Positions 17,412 to 26,655 of a DNA stretch of 64,000 bases are shown piece after piece. Position 1 is the stretch's first letter; each line of letters begins with the position of its first letter. The stretch comes from an uncultured Porphyromonadaceae bacterium. Lineage in GTDB: Bacteria > Bacteroidota > Bacteroidia > Bacteroidales > Muribaculaceae. The notes beneath the pieces are model-generated. The model did no database searches. It saw nothing but the letters and a program-made list of their open reading frames with translations, and was not told the DNA's origin. Where the stretch lies: NCBI GenBank assembly GCA_902495245.1, contig CABUWI010000007.1, positions 116,620 to 180,619 of the forward strand, written 5' to 3'. Made by a program: the position numbers and the translations under genes.

Positions 17412-18158
17412 ATGAAATTACTCGAAGGAAAAACAGCTCTCATCACCGGCGCCGCCCGCGGCATCGGCAAGGCTCTGGCCGTGCGCTTTGCTAAAGAAGG
17501 CGCAAACATTGCGTTTACCGACCTCGTTATCGACGAAAACGGCGAGGCCACCAAGGCCGAAATCGCCGCCCTCGGCGTCAAGGTCGAGGCCTACGCATCG
17601 AATGCCGCCGACTTTGAGCAGACCCAGGAGGTTGTGGCTCAGGTCATGAAAGACTTTGGCCGCATCGACATTCTGGTCAACAACGCCGGCATCACCAAAG
17701 ACGGCCTGCTGATGCGCATGACCGAGGCGCAGTGGGACGCCGTGCTGACGGTGAACCTCAAGAGCGCCTTCAACTTCTGCAAGGCCGTGGTGCCCGTCAT
17801 GATGAAACAGCGCGGCGGCTCGATAATCAACATGGCGTCGGTTGTCGGCGTTCACGGCAATGCGGGCCAGTGCAACTATGCTGCATCGAAGGCCGGCCTC
17901 ATCGCCCTGGCCAAGAGCATCGCCCAGGAAGTCGGCAGCCGCGGAATCCGCGCCAACGCCATCGCCCCCGGCTTCATCGAAACGGCCATGACCGCCGCCC
18001 TGCCCGACAACGTCCGTCAGGAATGGGTAACCAAAATTCCGCTTCGCCGCGGCGGCAAACCCGAGGATATTGCCGACGTCGCAACGTTCCTTGCCTCCGA
18101 CATGTCAAGCTACGTCAGCGGCCAGGTTATCCAGGTTGATGGCGGCATGAACATGTAA
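17412..18158 (+). CDS. fabG: 3-oxoacyl-[ACP] reductase
   Basis: A 248-residue short-chain dehydrogenase of fatty-acid elongation, reducing 3-oxoacyl-ACP with NADPH. It has the cofactor motif TGAARGIGKA, NNAG (LVNNAGITKDGLLMRM), the catalytic Ser in INMASVVGVHGN and YxxxK as NYAASKAGL. ITKDGLLMRM and the C-terminal GQVIQVDGGMNM are typical of FabG rather than other SDRs. Ten bases separate it from the DUF4290 gene, and the DUF4290 stop overlaps rimM, so the three likely share a transcript. Confidence 0.94.
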   Translation: MKLLEGKTALITGAARGIGKALAVRFAKEGANIAFTDLVIDENGEATKAEIAALGVKVEAYASNAADFEQTQEVVAQVMKDFGRIDILVNNAGITKDGLLMRMTEAQWDAVLTVNLKSAFNFCKAVVPVMMKQRGGSIINMASVVGVHGNAGQCNYAASKAGLIALAKSIAQEVGSRGIRANAIAPGFIETAMTAALPDNVRQEWVTKIPLRRGGKPEDIADVATFLASDMSSYVSGQVIQVDGGMNM

Positions 18159-18167
18159 GCCACGCAG

Positions 18168-18764
18168 ATGCTACAATACAACACGAAACAATCTTCGCTG
18201 CCGATGCCCGAATACGGGCGTCAGGTGCAGCAGATGGTCGACTATTGCCTCACGCTCCCGACGCGCGAAGAGCGCAACGCCTGCGCGCAGGCAATTGTCG
18301 ACACCATCTGCCGGCTCAACCCGACCCAGCGCACCAATCCCGAATGGCGCGCCAAACTCTGGGACCATCTGGCAATCATGAGCGACTTCAAGCTCGACAT
18401 AGACTATCCCAACGAGCCTGTAAACCCCGACACCCTCAAAAGCCGCCCCGCCAAGATGGGCATTCCGCAACACGGCATCGACAAGCGCGTCTATGGCGCC
18501 ACCATCGGCAAGATGATTGAAGCCGCCTGCGCCATGGCCGACGATGCCCCCGAGCGCGAAGAGCTGGTGATGCTGATTGCCAACCACATGAAGAAACTGC
18601 TCGTAGCCGAAAACCCCGAGGTGGCGACCGACGGCCGCATCTTTGCCGACCTGGCGCACATGAGCCACGGCCGGATACGCCTCAACCCCGAGACCACTCG
18701 GCTGCGCGAGTTTGAAATCATGGAGGCGCCCGGCCAGATGAAGAAAAAACGCAAACGCCACTGA
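18168..18764 (+). CDS. DUF4290 protein
   Basis: A 198-residue protein of a Bacteroidetes-restricted family of unknown function. The first half, MLQYNTKQSSLPMPEYGRQV in part, and LWDHLAIMSDFKLDIDYP are the family's conserved stretches. It is mostly helical, with no signal peptide or TM segment, and ends in a basic KKKRKRH tail that could contact nucleic acid. Its stop overlaps the rimM start by one base (TGATG). Placement before rimM hints at a link to ribosome assembly, but this is association only. Confidence 0.88.
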   Translation: MLQYNTKQSSLPMPEYGRQVQQMVDYCLTLPTREERNACAQAIVDTICRLNPTQRTNPEWRAKLWDHLAIMSDFKLDIDYPNEPVNPDTLKSRPAKMGIPQHGIDKRVYGATIGKMIEAACAMADDAPEREELVMLIANHMKKLLVAENPEVATDGRIFADLAHMSHGRIRLNPETTRLREFEIMEAPGQMKKKRKRH

Positions 18765-19291
18765 TGCTCACCCCGGGAAAACACAAACTGGCCGTAGGCC
18801 GCATTCTGAAAACCCACGGCATCAAGGGCGAGCTCAATGTCGAGCTGACCGACGAGGCCGAGCCCGACGAGGACTTCGCGCCCGGAGCACCCGTCATCAT
18901 GGAGATTGACGGCCTCGACGTGCCCTTTTTCGTGGCGTCGGCGCGACAGCGCGGCAGCAGCTCCGTATTGCTCACCCTCGACGACGTCGACACCGAGACC
19001 GACGCCGCCGAACTGGCCGGCCACACAATCTACGTCTACATCGACCCCGCCGACGCCGACAACGGCGACAGCCTGACAGCCGGCGACCTCGTGGGCTACG
19101 AAATGGCCGACGCCGAGACCGGCGCGGCCATCGGCCGCATCGGCTCTCTGACCGAACTGACGCCCGGCGCCTGGTACTTCAGCCTTGAAGACGGCCGCCT
19201 GGTGCCCGCCGTCGACGAATTCATCGTCGACATCGACCACGAACGGCGCCGCGTCGAGATGACCCTCCCCGCCGGCCTGCTCGAACTTTAA
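18764..19291 (+). CDS. rimM: 16S rRNA processing factor RimM
   Basis: A 175-residue 30S maturation factor. The N-terminal RimM barrel begins LAVGRILKTHGIKGELNVE, a strong family signature. The C-terminal PRC barrel includes LTELTPGAWYFSLEDGRLVPAVDEFIVDID in its conserved pieces (PAVDEFI). It is translationally coupled to the DUF4290 gene. Its last four bases overlap the end of the convergent regulator gene on the opposite strand, leaving no room for a terminator between them. Confidence 0.94.
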   Translation: MLTPGKHKLAVGRILKTHGIKGELNVELTDEAEPDEDFAPGAPVIMEIDGLDVPFFVASARQRGSSSVLLTLDDVDTETDAAELAGHTIYVYIDPADADNGDSLTAGDLVGYEMADAETGAAIGRIGSLTELTPGAWYFSLEDGRLVPAVDEFIVDIDHERRRVEMTLPAGLLEL

Positions 19292-21972
19292 GAATCCGTC
19301 TGCCCACAGGCTCCGCCGTTTGCCAGACACTCCTTGGCATAAGCGGACGGCGACAGTCCGAACTGCTCGGCGAAACGCCGCGCAAAATATGACGGGCTTG
19401 AAAAGCCAACGGCATAACACACCTCGTTTATGCGGGCATCGCCCTTTCGGATAATATTTGCGGCCTCGCGCAAACGCAGTGTGCGTATATACTCATTTGG
19501 CGTCTGGCCGGTCAGTTCTTTCACTTTCGAAAAGAACTGACTGCGCCCCATTCCAAGCGTCTGAGCCAACACATCGACCGTCAGCGCCGGATCGCTCATA
19601 GCAGTCACGGTAGCGCCATGCAACCGTTCAAGGAATTCCCTATCAACGCGACTGACGGAGCAAATTAACTCCGGACTGGTCTGCGGCTCGGCAGCAAAAC
19701 GCCTGCGCAACATCTGCCTGCGACGCCTATGCAACTTGAATCCGAGCCAAACAAATATGATCATGACCAACAAAGCATAAACGCACTTCATGACAGGTGA
19801 AGCCCACCAGTACGGACGAATAATGACTTCCAGCCGACGCTCTTCACTGATTTGTTCACCGCCGTTACTCGTCCGGACCCTCAACACATAGCGCCCCGCC
19901 GGCAGGTTGGTATAGGCGGCCGTGCGCTCGGGTTCCGTAATGCTATGCCATGTCGACTCCAAAGGCTCCAGCATATAATCATATCGGTTTTTAGACGGAT
20001 CCATATAACTCGACGAGGCAAACCGCCAACTAAAACTGTCAGCCTCAGGAGGGAGCGACACCCTCGAAACCACACTCACCGCACTGTCGAGCCTGCAATC
20101 GGAGGCTCCCGGCTCTATTGCCCGTCCAAACACATACATGTCGGTTATCGACACCCGAGGAACGATTCCGTCATTACGACTCAACCCCGCAGGCCTGAAA
20201 GCATTAAGGCCGTTCACCCCTCCGAAAATCAGGGTGTCGCCGAGCGCCAGCCCGCTGTTAACCTTAAACTGGTTGGACTGCAAGCCGTCTCGGACGGTAT
20301 AATGCGCAATCCGTTTCGAATCCGGATTATATGCCAGCAAACCGCGGTTGGTCGTAAACCATATGCGTCCATCGGCATCGTGAATGTCAAACACGATCAT
20401 GTGCTCAGGCAAAGATAAAGGCAGCGCAGTTATCTTGCCTGAAGGAATATCGGCCACATACATCGGAGCGTCATCGCTCCCCTCCGTGCCTATATAAAGC
20501 CGAGAACCACTCGCACAAAGCGAGATAGCCTTGCCCTGAGGCAAAACATAACGCACCCACTTGCCGTCAGGCTTGCGCCTGTATACGCCAAGACCATAGG
20601 CGGCAACCCATAAGGAACCGTCGGCCGACCCTACTATGGAATGAACTACGTCCTGACCTACGGCGTCTTCACGTTCCAGCGTAGCGGAACCGGCATCAAG
20701 CGTATATAGACCGTCGCCGGCGCCTACCCACACCTTGCCGGGCTCCCGCTCAAAAAAAGCGAACACGCTCAACGGATTCTTTCCCTTGACGGGGCGTCGC
20801 TTCATCGAGGGCAACTCAAGCATTTCGAGTCCGCAAAACAACGGACCGACAAGCAGCACATTGCCTGATGAAGCGTAGACGCCCTGCACATTGTCCGAGC
20901 CGGGGACGTAGACTCCCTGCGGCCGGCGACTGTTGAAGTTCTCCACACTGCCGTCGGACGGATTATATCGGCTTAACCCGCCGTCTTCAATACCGAACCA
21001 GTAATTCCCGGCTTCATCACGGGTTATGGCGCTCACGACATGGCCGTCCAGTCGGTCGTTCACATCTGCCATATCGTTGAAATCACCCCCGAGAGGAGCT
21101 ATATAGTTCACGCCGCCATAATATGTGCCGACCCACAGGCCGCCCTCGCGGTCAGACATCGCAGTCATCACAGTTTCGTCATTCAATCCGCTCACCCTCT
21201 CTGCCGTTTCACTGCCGTCGGCAAGAGAATAGAGTCCCGATGAGGTCGTCATCAAGGTCGCCTCACCGTAACGGGCCATCGTCCTGACCCGACTATCTAC
21301 GCCTACTGCACATATCCGTTCAAATCGACCGGCCGGAGCGGCGCTCCATATTTCATTATCCACAGTAGCCACGATAAGGCGCCCGGTGCTGTCGCAACAG
21401 GCGGCGACAGGCCGTCTCGGCAATCCGCTGCGGCCGTCGTCGGTCGCGCCATCTGTCATTATTGTTCCGACAGTACCGTCGGGCCTTTTATATATTGCAC
21501 ACGCATCATTTCTTTGCTCCCTGACGCCGCCATCGTAAATGCCAAAATGTCGGCCCTTGTTCGTCAGACAATGCACCGTCCCATAGCGGTCGCAAATAAT
21601 GGAAACGACTACGCCTGCGTCAATTGCGACATCGTCTGCCCTGAGTGTTGAAGGGTCATAGACTGCCACACCGCGAGATGTGCCTGCCCACACGCGTCCG
21701 TCCGGTCCTTCCGTCAAACATTCCACAATGCGGTTGTCTCCCCTGACCATACTGATAATCTCGTTCACCCGGCTGCCGTCATAACTATACAGGCCGTCCC
21801 ACGTTCCGATATATACCAAACCGCAGCGGCTCTGCATCAGAGCCCTCACGCCGTTGCGTGGCAAACCCTCGTTGACAGTAACGTAGCGGTCAACCGTCAA
21901 CTCCAGAGCCGCAGCGCAAAAAACATGCAGCAGCGCCATTATAATACTGATTATTCGTTGCATAATAGTCAT
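19288..21972 (-). CDS. membrane-bound regulator: periplasmic propeller, Y_Y_Y domain, one TM, AraC-type DNA-binding domain; no kinase
   Basis: An 894-residue protein with the sensor half of Bacteroidetes hybrid two-component systems. After a signal peptide come repeated propeller blades (VYIGTWDGLYSYDG, RVWAGTSRGVAVYD, LWVGTYYGGVNYIAP, YWFGIEDGGLSRYNP), then a Y_Y_Y-type beta-sandwich (YDYMLEPLESTWHSI). A single TM follows (CVYALLVMIIFVWLGF), and then an AraC HTH (LAQTLGMGRSQFFSKVKELT, VCYAVGFSSPSYFARRFAEQ). Histidine kinase and receiver domains are absent, so the signal must pass straight from periplasm to DNA-binding domain. It is divergent from the leucine-rich repeat/sulfatase pair, its probable target. 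Confidence 0.9.
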   Translation of the reverse strand: MTIMQRIISIIMALLHVFCAAALELTVDRYVTVNEGLPRNGVRALMQSRCGLVYIGTWDGLYSYDGSRVNEIISMVRGDNRIVECLTEGPDGRVWAGTSRGVAVYDPSTLRADDVAIDAGVVVSIICDRYGTVHCLTNKGRHFGIYDGGVREQRNDACAIYKRPDGTVGTIMTDGATDDGRSGLPRRPVAACCDSTGRLIVATVDNEIWSAAPAGRFERICAVGVDSRVRTMARYGEATLMTTSSGLYSLADGSETAERVSGLNDETVMTAMSDREGGLWVGTYYGGVNYIAPLGGDFNDMADVNDRLDGHVVSAITRDEAGNYWFGIEDGGLSRYNPSDGSVENFNSRRPQGVYVPGSDNVQGVYASSGNVLLVGPLFCGLEMLELPSMKRRPVKGKNPLSVFAFFEREPGKVWVGAGDGLYTLDAGSATLEREDAVGQDVVHSIVGSADGSLWVAAYGLGVYRRKPDGKWVRYVLPQGKAISLCASGSRLYIGTEGSDDAPMYVADIPSGKITALPLSLPEHMIVFDIHDADGRIWFTTNRGLLAYNPDSKRIAHYTVRDGLQSNQFKVNSGLALGDTLIFGGVNGLNAFRPAGLSRNDGIVPRVSITDMYVFGRAIEPGASDCRLDSAVSVVSRVSLPPEADSFSWRFASSSYMDPSKNRYDYMLEPLESTWHSITEPERTAAYTNLPAGRYVLRVRTSNGGEQISEERRLEVIIRPYWWASPVMKCVYALLVMIIFVWLGFKLHRRRRQMLRRRFAAEPQTSPELICSVSRVDREFLERLHGATVTAMSDPALTVDVLAQTLGMGRSQFFSKVKELTGQTPNEYIRTLRLREAANIIRKGDARINEVCYAVGFSSPSYFARRFAEQFGLSPSAYAKECLANGGACGQTDS

Positions 21973-21992
21973 ATCAGGGATTTTTCAACATG

Positions 21993-22000
21993 CAAATTTA
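21993..22000 (-). promoter_or_regulatory. -7 box of the propeller/AraC regulator
   Basis: TAAATTTG on the - strand, 21 bp before the ATG at 21972. It shares a 160-bp divergent region with the leucine-rich repeat gene; a 12-bp palindrome TTAAATATTTAA lies in that region near 22114. Confidence 0.6.
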
Positions 22001-22086
22001 ATACAAAATCTGATACACACAGCGGGTTCGTACGATTATTGCATTCTTTCGGAGATTTGTTTCATTCTTCCGGCTCATTTCATGTC

Positions 22087-22094
22087 TACATTTG
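22087..22094 (+). promoter_or_regulatory. -7 box of the leucine-rich repeat/sulfatase unit
   Basis: TACATTTG, 41 bp before ATG 22135. The nearest TTTG (22056-22059) is 27 nt upstream, longer than usual, which would fit activator dependence. Confidence 0.5.
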
Positions 22095-22134
22095 CAGCAA
22101 TCAACATCACACCCTTAAATATTTAATATCTGAT

Positions 22135-24552
22135 ATGTTTCAACTACACCCCAAAAACATGTTACGCAACGCGGCTTTATCGCTGACGCTTATGTCTGCC
22201 ATACTGCCCGGCAAAGCGCAAACATGGGAGCAATTCGCTCCCGGCGGCTCTTTTGCAATTCAATACGTCGGAGACAACCCTGACTCCTACGGACGCTATC
22301 TGTCCAACCCTCTAAGCCGCGGAGGCCAGGATTGGGACGTCCCTGCCATGCTCACGGACTATGCGAGGATTTCATGCGCGTGGCTCCTTACCGACCGGGG
22401 CGACGGCGACATCACCGTTCAGAACACCCGCGCAGGCGCAAACGCGGGCGACTATATAATGAAAGACTGCAAGATTCGTCTTGCCTCCACCCTCGACATA
22501 GTCAACTACCGCGCAAACCAAACCTTCAAATTCTACCACGATTCTGAAACTGACACCGACTCTCCTATTGTGGCAATCATGTCAAACGCCGTGGCCGACC
22601 GATTCTGGGGACTTAACGCCAATACCCTCACTTACGGAAAGAATACTCCGGAAGAAGCCGGTATTTTCAAGCTCATACCCCTGTATCACCACCATGAAAT
22701 GGAACAGCTTGAGCCCAAAATCGCCGCTGCGCTGGCCGATACAGACCACATCTACGGAGCCGCCGAGCGCGCCACGCTTGAATCTTTGCTGCCTGAGATG
22801 CAGGCCATGCTCGCTTCCGCGGGCTACTCCAGAACCGAAGCCGATGAACTTTGGCACAAGCTCAACGACGCCTACGACGCATTTTGTGCCTCCGCGCGTG
22901 TGATTACTGAAAACGACCTCAGTTCGCTCTCGCCTGAAGAACTTGCAGCCAAAACCACGCTTGCCGTGCAAGGCGACGTCTCTGACGAGGATTTCAAAAT
23001 TATACGCAGTTCCATGATACGACTCAGAGAGCTCGACCTTTCTGAATCGACAATAACCGCACTGCCCAAACTCGCCCTTGCCGGACTTTCGTCTCTTGAA
23101 ACAGTAAAACTACCCCGGACGCTCGCAAGTATTGGCGACGGTGCTTTTGCCGGCTGCGTCGCCCTGAAAGAGCTCCAATTGCCTGAAGCTCTCAAAACAA
23201 TAGGCAACATGGCCTTTGCCCGCACCGCCCTGACTCACATTGTCATCGGCCCGCAGGTAACCGCCATCGGCCAATACGCACTGGCACAATGTCCGGCGCT
23301 TGCACGCATTGACGTGGCCGACGGCAATGCCACTTACAAATCAATTGACGGCATGCTGTTCGACTATCAGCTGACACAACTGCTGCGCTGCCCGCCGCAA
23401 TTGTCTTCAGCCACATTTGCACTTCCCGAAACAATCAAAAAGATAGGCGATTACGCATGCGCCGACTGCACATTGCTCGAGAGCGACCTTAATCTGCCCT
23501 CATCTCTTGAAGCAATAGGGAATTACGCTTTTGCCAACTGCACCGGCCTTTCAGGCGAGCTCAGGCTGCCGGCTTCGCTCAGAGCCATCGGCCGCAACGC
23601 GTTTTTCGGCTGCACCGGTTTTACCGGCAACCTGACCGTGCCTTCAGCGGCTTCGACAACCCGGACAGCCTCATTCGCCTATCTGACCGGCATAGAATCC
23701 ATCACCCTGCCCGAAACCACCACCCGTATGGGCGAGTCTCTCTTCGAATGTTGCAACGCCGTTGAAACCATCAGATGCGAGGCTCCAAATCCGCCGGCAG
23801 CCGGAAACTTTACGATGCGCGCAATCGACCGCACCGACACATATGTCTCCGTCCCCGCCTCCTCGCTCAGCGACTACAGGTCGGCTCCGCTATGGAGCGA
23901 GTTCCAAAACTACGAAGCCCCGATAAGCCAATATTTCAGCCGCTTCGCAACCAACGGCAAATATATTATCCGCTATATCCCGTCGGGCGATGACGACCTA
24001 TGTCTGGCCTATTCCACCTACGGTGCTCCTGCAGAACTCTTGGACCGCGAAGACGCCACGTTATGGAATCTCGATTTCTTTGAACCAACTTCGTCATCGC
24101 TTCCATTCGGCACCGGCCCGGCTTCAGACATTCTTTACACAGACGCTACCTCGGTCTATCACATCAACATGCAGGGCCTGTCATTTTCAGACGACAAGGA
24201 CGGCTATGAACGACGCGACAACCGCACCTTTGCATTCTGGATACGCACCGATGCCGACGAAGGAGACAATCCCGTAGTGGCAATCCAGAGCAACGGTTAT
24301 ATCTGGAAAGCATCGGACACCCGGCTCATCGCCGAAAGTTACACCGCCCGCAGGCCGCGCAGTTCCGACTTTGTCTGGGAACTCATTGACCCTGACAACG
24401 ACAAATCTTCCAGTGCCGAAGCCATGATTACCGAGCCTGGATCGGGGCGCCAACTTTTCGATATTTCCGGCCGGGCGGTCGCTACACATCAGATTACCCC
24501 TGGAATCTACATCGAACTCCGCAACGGCAAAACCCGCAAAATCATTCTCTAA
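22135..24552 (+). CDS. secreted BspA-type leucine-rich repeat protein with sorting-like tail
   Basis: An 805-residue exported protein. The signal peptide follows MLRNAALSLTLMSAILPGKAQ; ATG 22135 (in an A/T-rich context after the promoter) and ATG 22159 are both possible. The centre holds LRR_5 repeats (for example LASIGDGAFAGCVALKELQL, ALKTIGNMAFARTALTHIVI, LEAIGNYAFANCTGLSGEL). On both sides of them lie related segments (PIVAIMSNAVADRFWGLN; NPVVAIQSNGYIWKAS), perhaps carbohydrate-binding. The end LFDISGRAVATHQITPG leading to KTRKIIL matches the tail of other exported proteins here. It precedes the sulfatase by 23 nt, so the two are likely co-expressed. Confidence 0.87.
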   Translation: MFQLHPKNMLRNAALSLTLMSAILPGKAQTWEQFAPGGSFAIQYVGDNPDSYGRYLSNPLSRGGQDWDVPAMLTDYARISCAWLLTDRGDGDITVQNTRAGANAGDYIMKDCKIRLASTLDIVNYRANQTFKFYHDSETDTDSPIVAIMSNAVADRFWGLNANTLTYGKNTPEEAGIFKLIPLYHHHEMEQLEPKIAAALADTDHIYGAAERATLESLLPEMQAMLASAGYSRTEADELWHKLNDAYDAFCASARVITENDLSSLSPEELAAKTTLAVQGDVSDEDFKIIRSSMIRLRELDLSESTITALPKLALAGLSSLETVKLPRTLASIGDGAFAGCVALKELQLPEALKTIGNMAFARTALTHIVIGPQVTAIGQYALAQCPALARIDVADGNATYKSIDGMLFDYQLTQLLRCPPQLSSATFALPETIKKIGDYACADCTLLESDLNLPSSLEAIGNYAFANCTGLSGELRLPASLRAIGRNAFFGCTGFTGNLTVPSAASTTRTASFAYLTGIESITLPETTTRMGESLFECCNAVETIRCEAPNPPAAGNFTMRAIDRTDTYVSVPASSLSDYRSAPLWSEFQNYEAPISQYFSRFATNGKYIIRYIPSGDDDLCLAYSTYGAPAELLDREDATLWNLDFFEPTSSSLPFGTGPASDILYTDATSVYHINMQGLSFSDDKDGYERRDNRTFAFWIRTDADEGDNPVVAIQSNGYIWKASDTRLIAESYTARRPRSSDFVWELIDPDNDKSSSAEAMITEPGSGRQLFDISGRAVATHQITPGIYIELRNGKTRKIIL

Positions 24553-24575
24553 ATTACGCTATCACAATTCCAATC

Positions 24576-26123
24576 ATGAAATATACCAATAAATTTCTGA
24601 CTTCGGCTCTCGCATCATTAACAGCAGCCGTTGCCGCCGCCGACCGTCCGAACATCGTGCTGTTCATGGTCGACGATATGGGCTGGCAAGACACGTCTCT
24701 TCCTTTCTGGGACAACACTACGCCACTCAACAAGCGCTACCACACTCCAAACATGGAGAGGCTGGCCGATAAAGGTGCCATGTTCACCGCCGCCTATGCA
24801 TGCAGCATCAGCTCTCCCTCTCGTTGCAGCCTGCTGACGGGCATGAACGCCGCGCGCCACCGCGTTACGAACTGGACTCTCAACTATAACACCGGCACCG
24901 ACGGCTCCGACCCCGCCATAACTCTGCCGCAGTGGAACGTCAACGGCATTCAGCCGGTAGACGGCATTGAGCGCTCCACCTACGCCACGTCATTCGTCAA
25001 GTTGCTCAAAGTAAACGGCTATCACACGATTCATTGCGGAAAAGCCCACTTCGGAAGCATCGGCACACCTTCGGCCGACCCGTCAACAATGGGCTTCGAC
25101 GTAAACATCAGCGGACACGCAGCCGGCGCACTCGCATCATATCTCGGAGAGCAGCGATATGGCCACGACAACGCAGGCAACGCTACCGGCGCATTCTCCA
25201 TTCCCGGACTCGAAGCATACTGGGACAAAGACGTTTTTGCCACAGAAGCGCTGACAATCGAAGCCATTAAAGCGCTCGAGCAAGCCGAAACACTCTCAAC
25301 TGCCGGCGATGAAACGCCGTTTTTCCTCTACATGGCACATTATGCTGTCCACATTCCAATCCAACCTGACAAACGGTTTATCGACAAATATCTTGCCGCC
25401 GGACTCAGCGACACCGAAGCGGCCTATGCCACTCTCGTCGAAGGCATGGACAAAAGCCTCGGAGACATCATGGACTACCTTGAACGCTCCGGCAAAGCCG
25501 ACAACACCATCGTTATTTTCATGAGCGACAACGGAGGCCTTGCCAACTCAGACCGCACCCCGCCGCTTGGAGTGCAAAATGCCCCTCTCAGGTCCGGCAA
25601 AGGCTCAGCCTACGAGGGCGGCATACGCGAACCGATGATTGTATATTGGCCCGGCATTACCGCAGCCGGATCTAAAATCAGCGACTACGTCATGATTGAA
25701 GACTTCTTCCCTTCAATTCTCGAAATGGCCGGCATCGGAAACTACTCGACCGTACAGACTGTCGACGGCAACAGCTTCGTGCCGCTGCTCAAAGGCACCG
25801 CTAACGCCGCCAAGAGCCGAAGCCTCTACTGGAATTTCCCCAACCTCTGGAACTCGGCCGAGAACCGCAAACTCGGCATCGGCGCAACAGCCACAGTGCG
25901 CAACGGCGACTATAAACTCATCTACTGGTATAAAGACGGCAAAAAAGAACTGTACAACATTCGCGAAGATATCGGCGAAACGACAGACCTGGCCTCGCAA
26001 CAGCCTGAATTAGTCGCAACGCTCTCAAAAGACCTTGCAGACTTTCTGCGCGGTTGCGACGCACAACGGCCTACTCTGACAGCGACCGGCGAACCATGCC
26101 CCTGGCCCGACGAAAATCGCTGA
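24576..26123 (+). CDS. exported S1-type sulfatase, serine-type active site
   Basis: A 515-residue sulfatase with signal peptide (ASLTAAVAAA, mature start near DRPNIVLFMVDDMG). DD in VDDMG binds calcium. The modification site is SSPSRCSLLTG, with Ser rather than Cys as the residue converted to formylglycine; this type needs the radical enzyme anSME, not encoded in this window. The downstream metal ligands are in FMSDNGG. It should remove sulfate from a sulfated glycan or mucin in the periplasm or at the surface. The paired leucine-rich repeat gene and divergent regulator suggest a small sulfated-ligand response unit; the substrate is unknown. Confidence 0.92.
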   Translation: MKYTNKFLTSALASLTAAVAAADRPNIVLFMVDDMGWQDTSLPFWDNTTPLNKRYHTPNMERLADKGAMFTAAYACSISSPSRCSLLTGMNAARHRVTNWTLNYNTGTDGSDPAITLPQWNVNGIQPVDGIERSTYATSFVKLLKVNGYHTIHCGKAHFGSIGTPSADPSTMGFDVNISGHAAGALASYLGEQRYGHDNAGNATGAFSIPGLEAYWDKDVFATEALTIEAIKALEQAETLSTAGDETPFFLYMAHYAVHIPIQPDKRFIDKYLAAGLSDTEAAYATLVEGMDKSLGDIMDYLERSGKADNTIVIFMSDNGGLANSDRTPPLGVQNAPLRSGKGSAYEGGIREPMIVYWPGITAAGSKISDYVMIEDFFPSILEMAGIGNYSTVQTVDGNSFVPLLKGTANAAKSRSLYWNFPNLWNSAENRKLGIGATATVRNGDYKLIYWYKDGKKELYNIREDIGETTDLASQQPELVATLSKDLADFLRGCDAQRPTLTATGEPCPWPDENR

Positions 26124-26228
26124 CCGGACTCATAAGTTCACTACCGGGCGGCCAAAGGCCGGCATATTGCCGGGCTTCGGCCGCCTGCATCATGAACTTA
26201 ATCTCACGTCATGACGTTACTCTTACAA

Positions 26229-26271
26229 CTGACAAAATGGCAGGCGTGTCCGCTTTGGCACGCTTTCTGCA
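26229..26271 (+). promoter_or_regulatory. sigma-54-type promoter with upstream palindrome, groESL
   Basis: TTGGCACGCTTTCTGCA at 26255-26271 has GG (26257-26258), exactly 10 nt, then GC (26269-26270), matching TGGCACG-N4-TTGC at all but one position. An imperfect inverted repeat CTGACA-AAA-TGGCAG (26229-26243) lies just upstream, a plausible activator site. Transcription would begin near 26282, 55 bp before groES. No CIRCE element is present. Confidence 0.65.
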
Positions 26272-26336
26272 TTTTCATGAGTCAGAAAAAAATAACAACG
26301 AAAAAAATAACCAAACAAATTATTACAAGTATCTCT

Positions 26337-26609
26337 ATGAACATCAAGCCCCTGGGCGACAGAGTGGTCATCAAACCCGGCGTCGCCGAAGAAGTTACAG
26401 TCGCAGGCATCATCATTCCCGACAGCGCGAAAGAGAAACCCCTCAAGGGCGAAGTCATCGCCGTGGGCAACGGCACCAAAGACGAAGAGATGATTCTCAA
26501 GGTCGGCGACGAAGTTCTATACGGCAAGTATGCCGGCACCGAGGTCGAACTCGACGGCGAAAAGTATCTGATTATGCGCCAGAGTGACGTGCTCGCCACC
26601 ATCGGCTAA
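26337..26609 (+). CDS. groES: co-chaperonin GroES
   Basis: A 90-residue heptameric lid of the GroEL folding chamber. MNIKPLGDRVVIKPG is the family N-terminus; the mobile loop IIIPDSAKEKPLKGEVIAVG and the C-terminal EKYLIMRQSDVLA are intact in the expected order. The frame is open further upstream (to 26211), but that would run through the sigma-54 promoter, so ATG 26337 is chosen. groEL follows after 46 nt. Confidence 0.97.
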   Translation: MNIKPLGDRVVIKPGVAEEVTVAGIIIPDSAKEKPLKGEVIAVGNGTKDEEMILKVGDEVLYGKYAGTEVELDGEKYLIMRQSDVLATIG

Positions 26610-26655
26610 CGCCCCCTCAAAAAAATCATAACCGAAACCCAAATTTCTCAATAAT

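Noticed and set aside
26124..26336. CIRCE/HrcA operator before groES
   Set aside because: No TTAGCACTC-N9-GAGTGCTAA or close variant is present.
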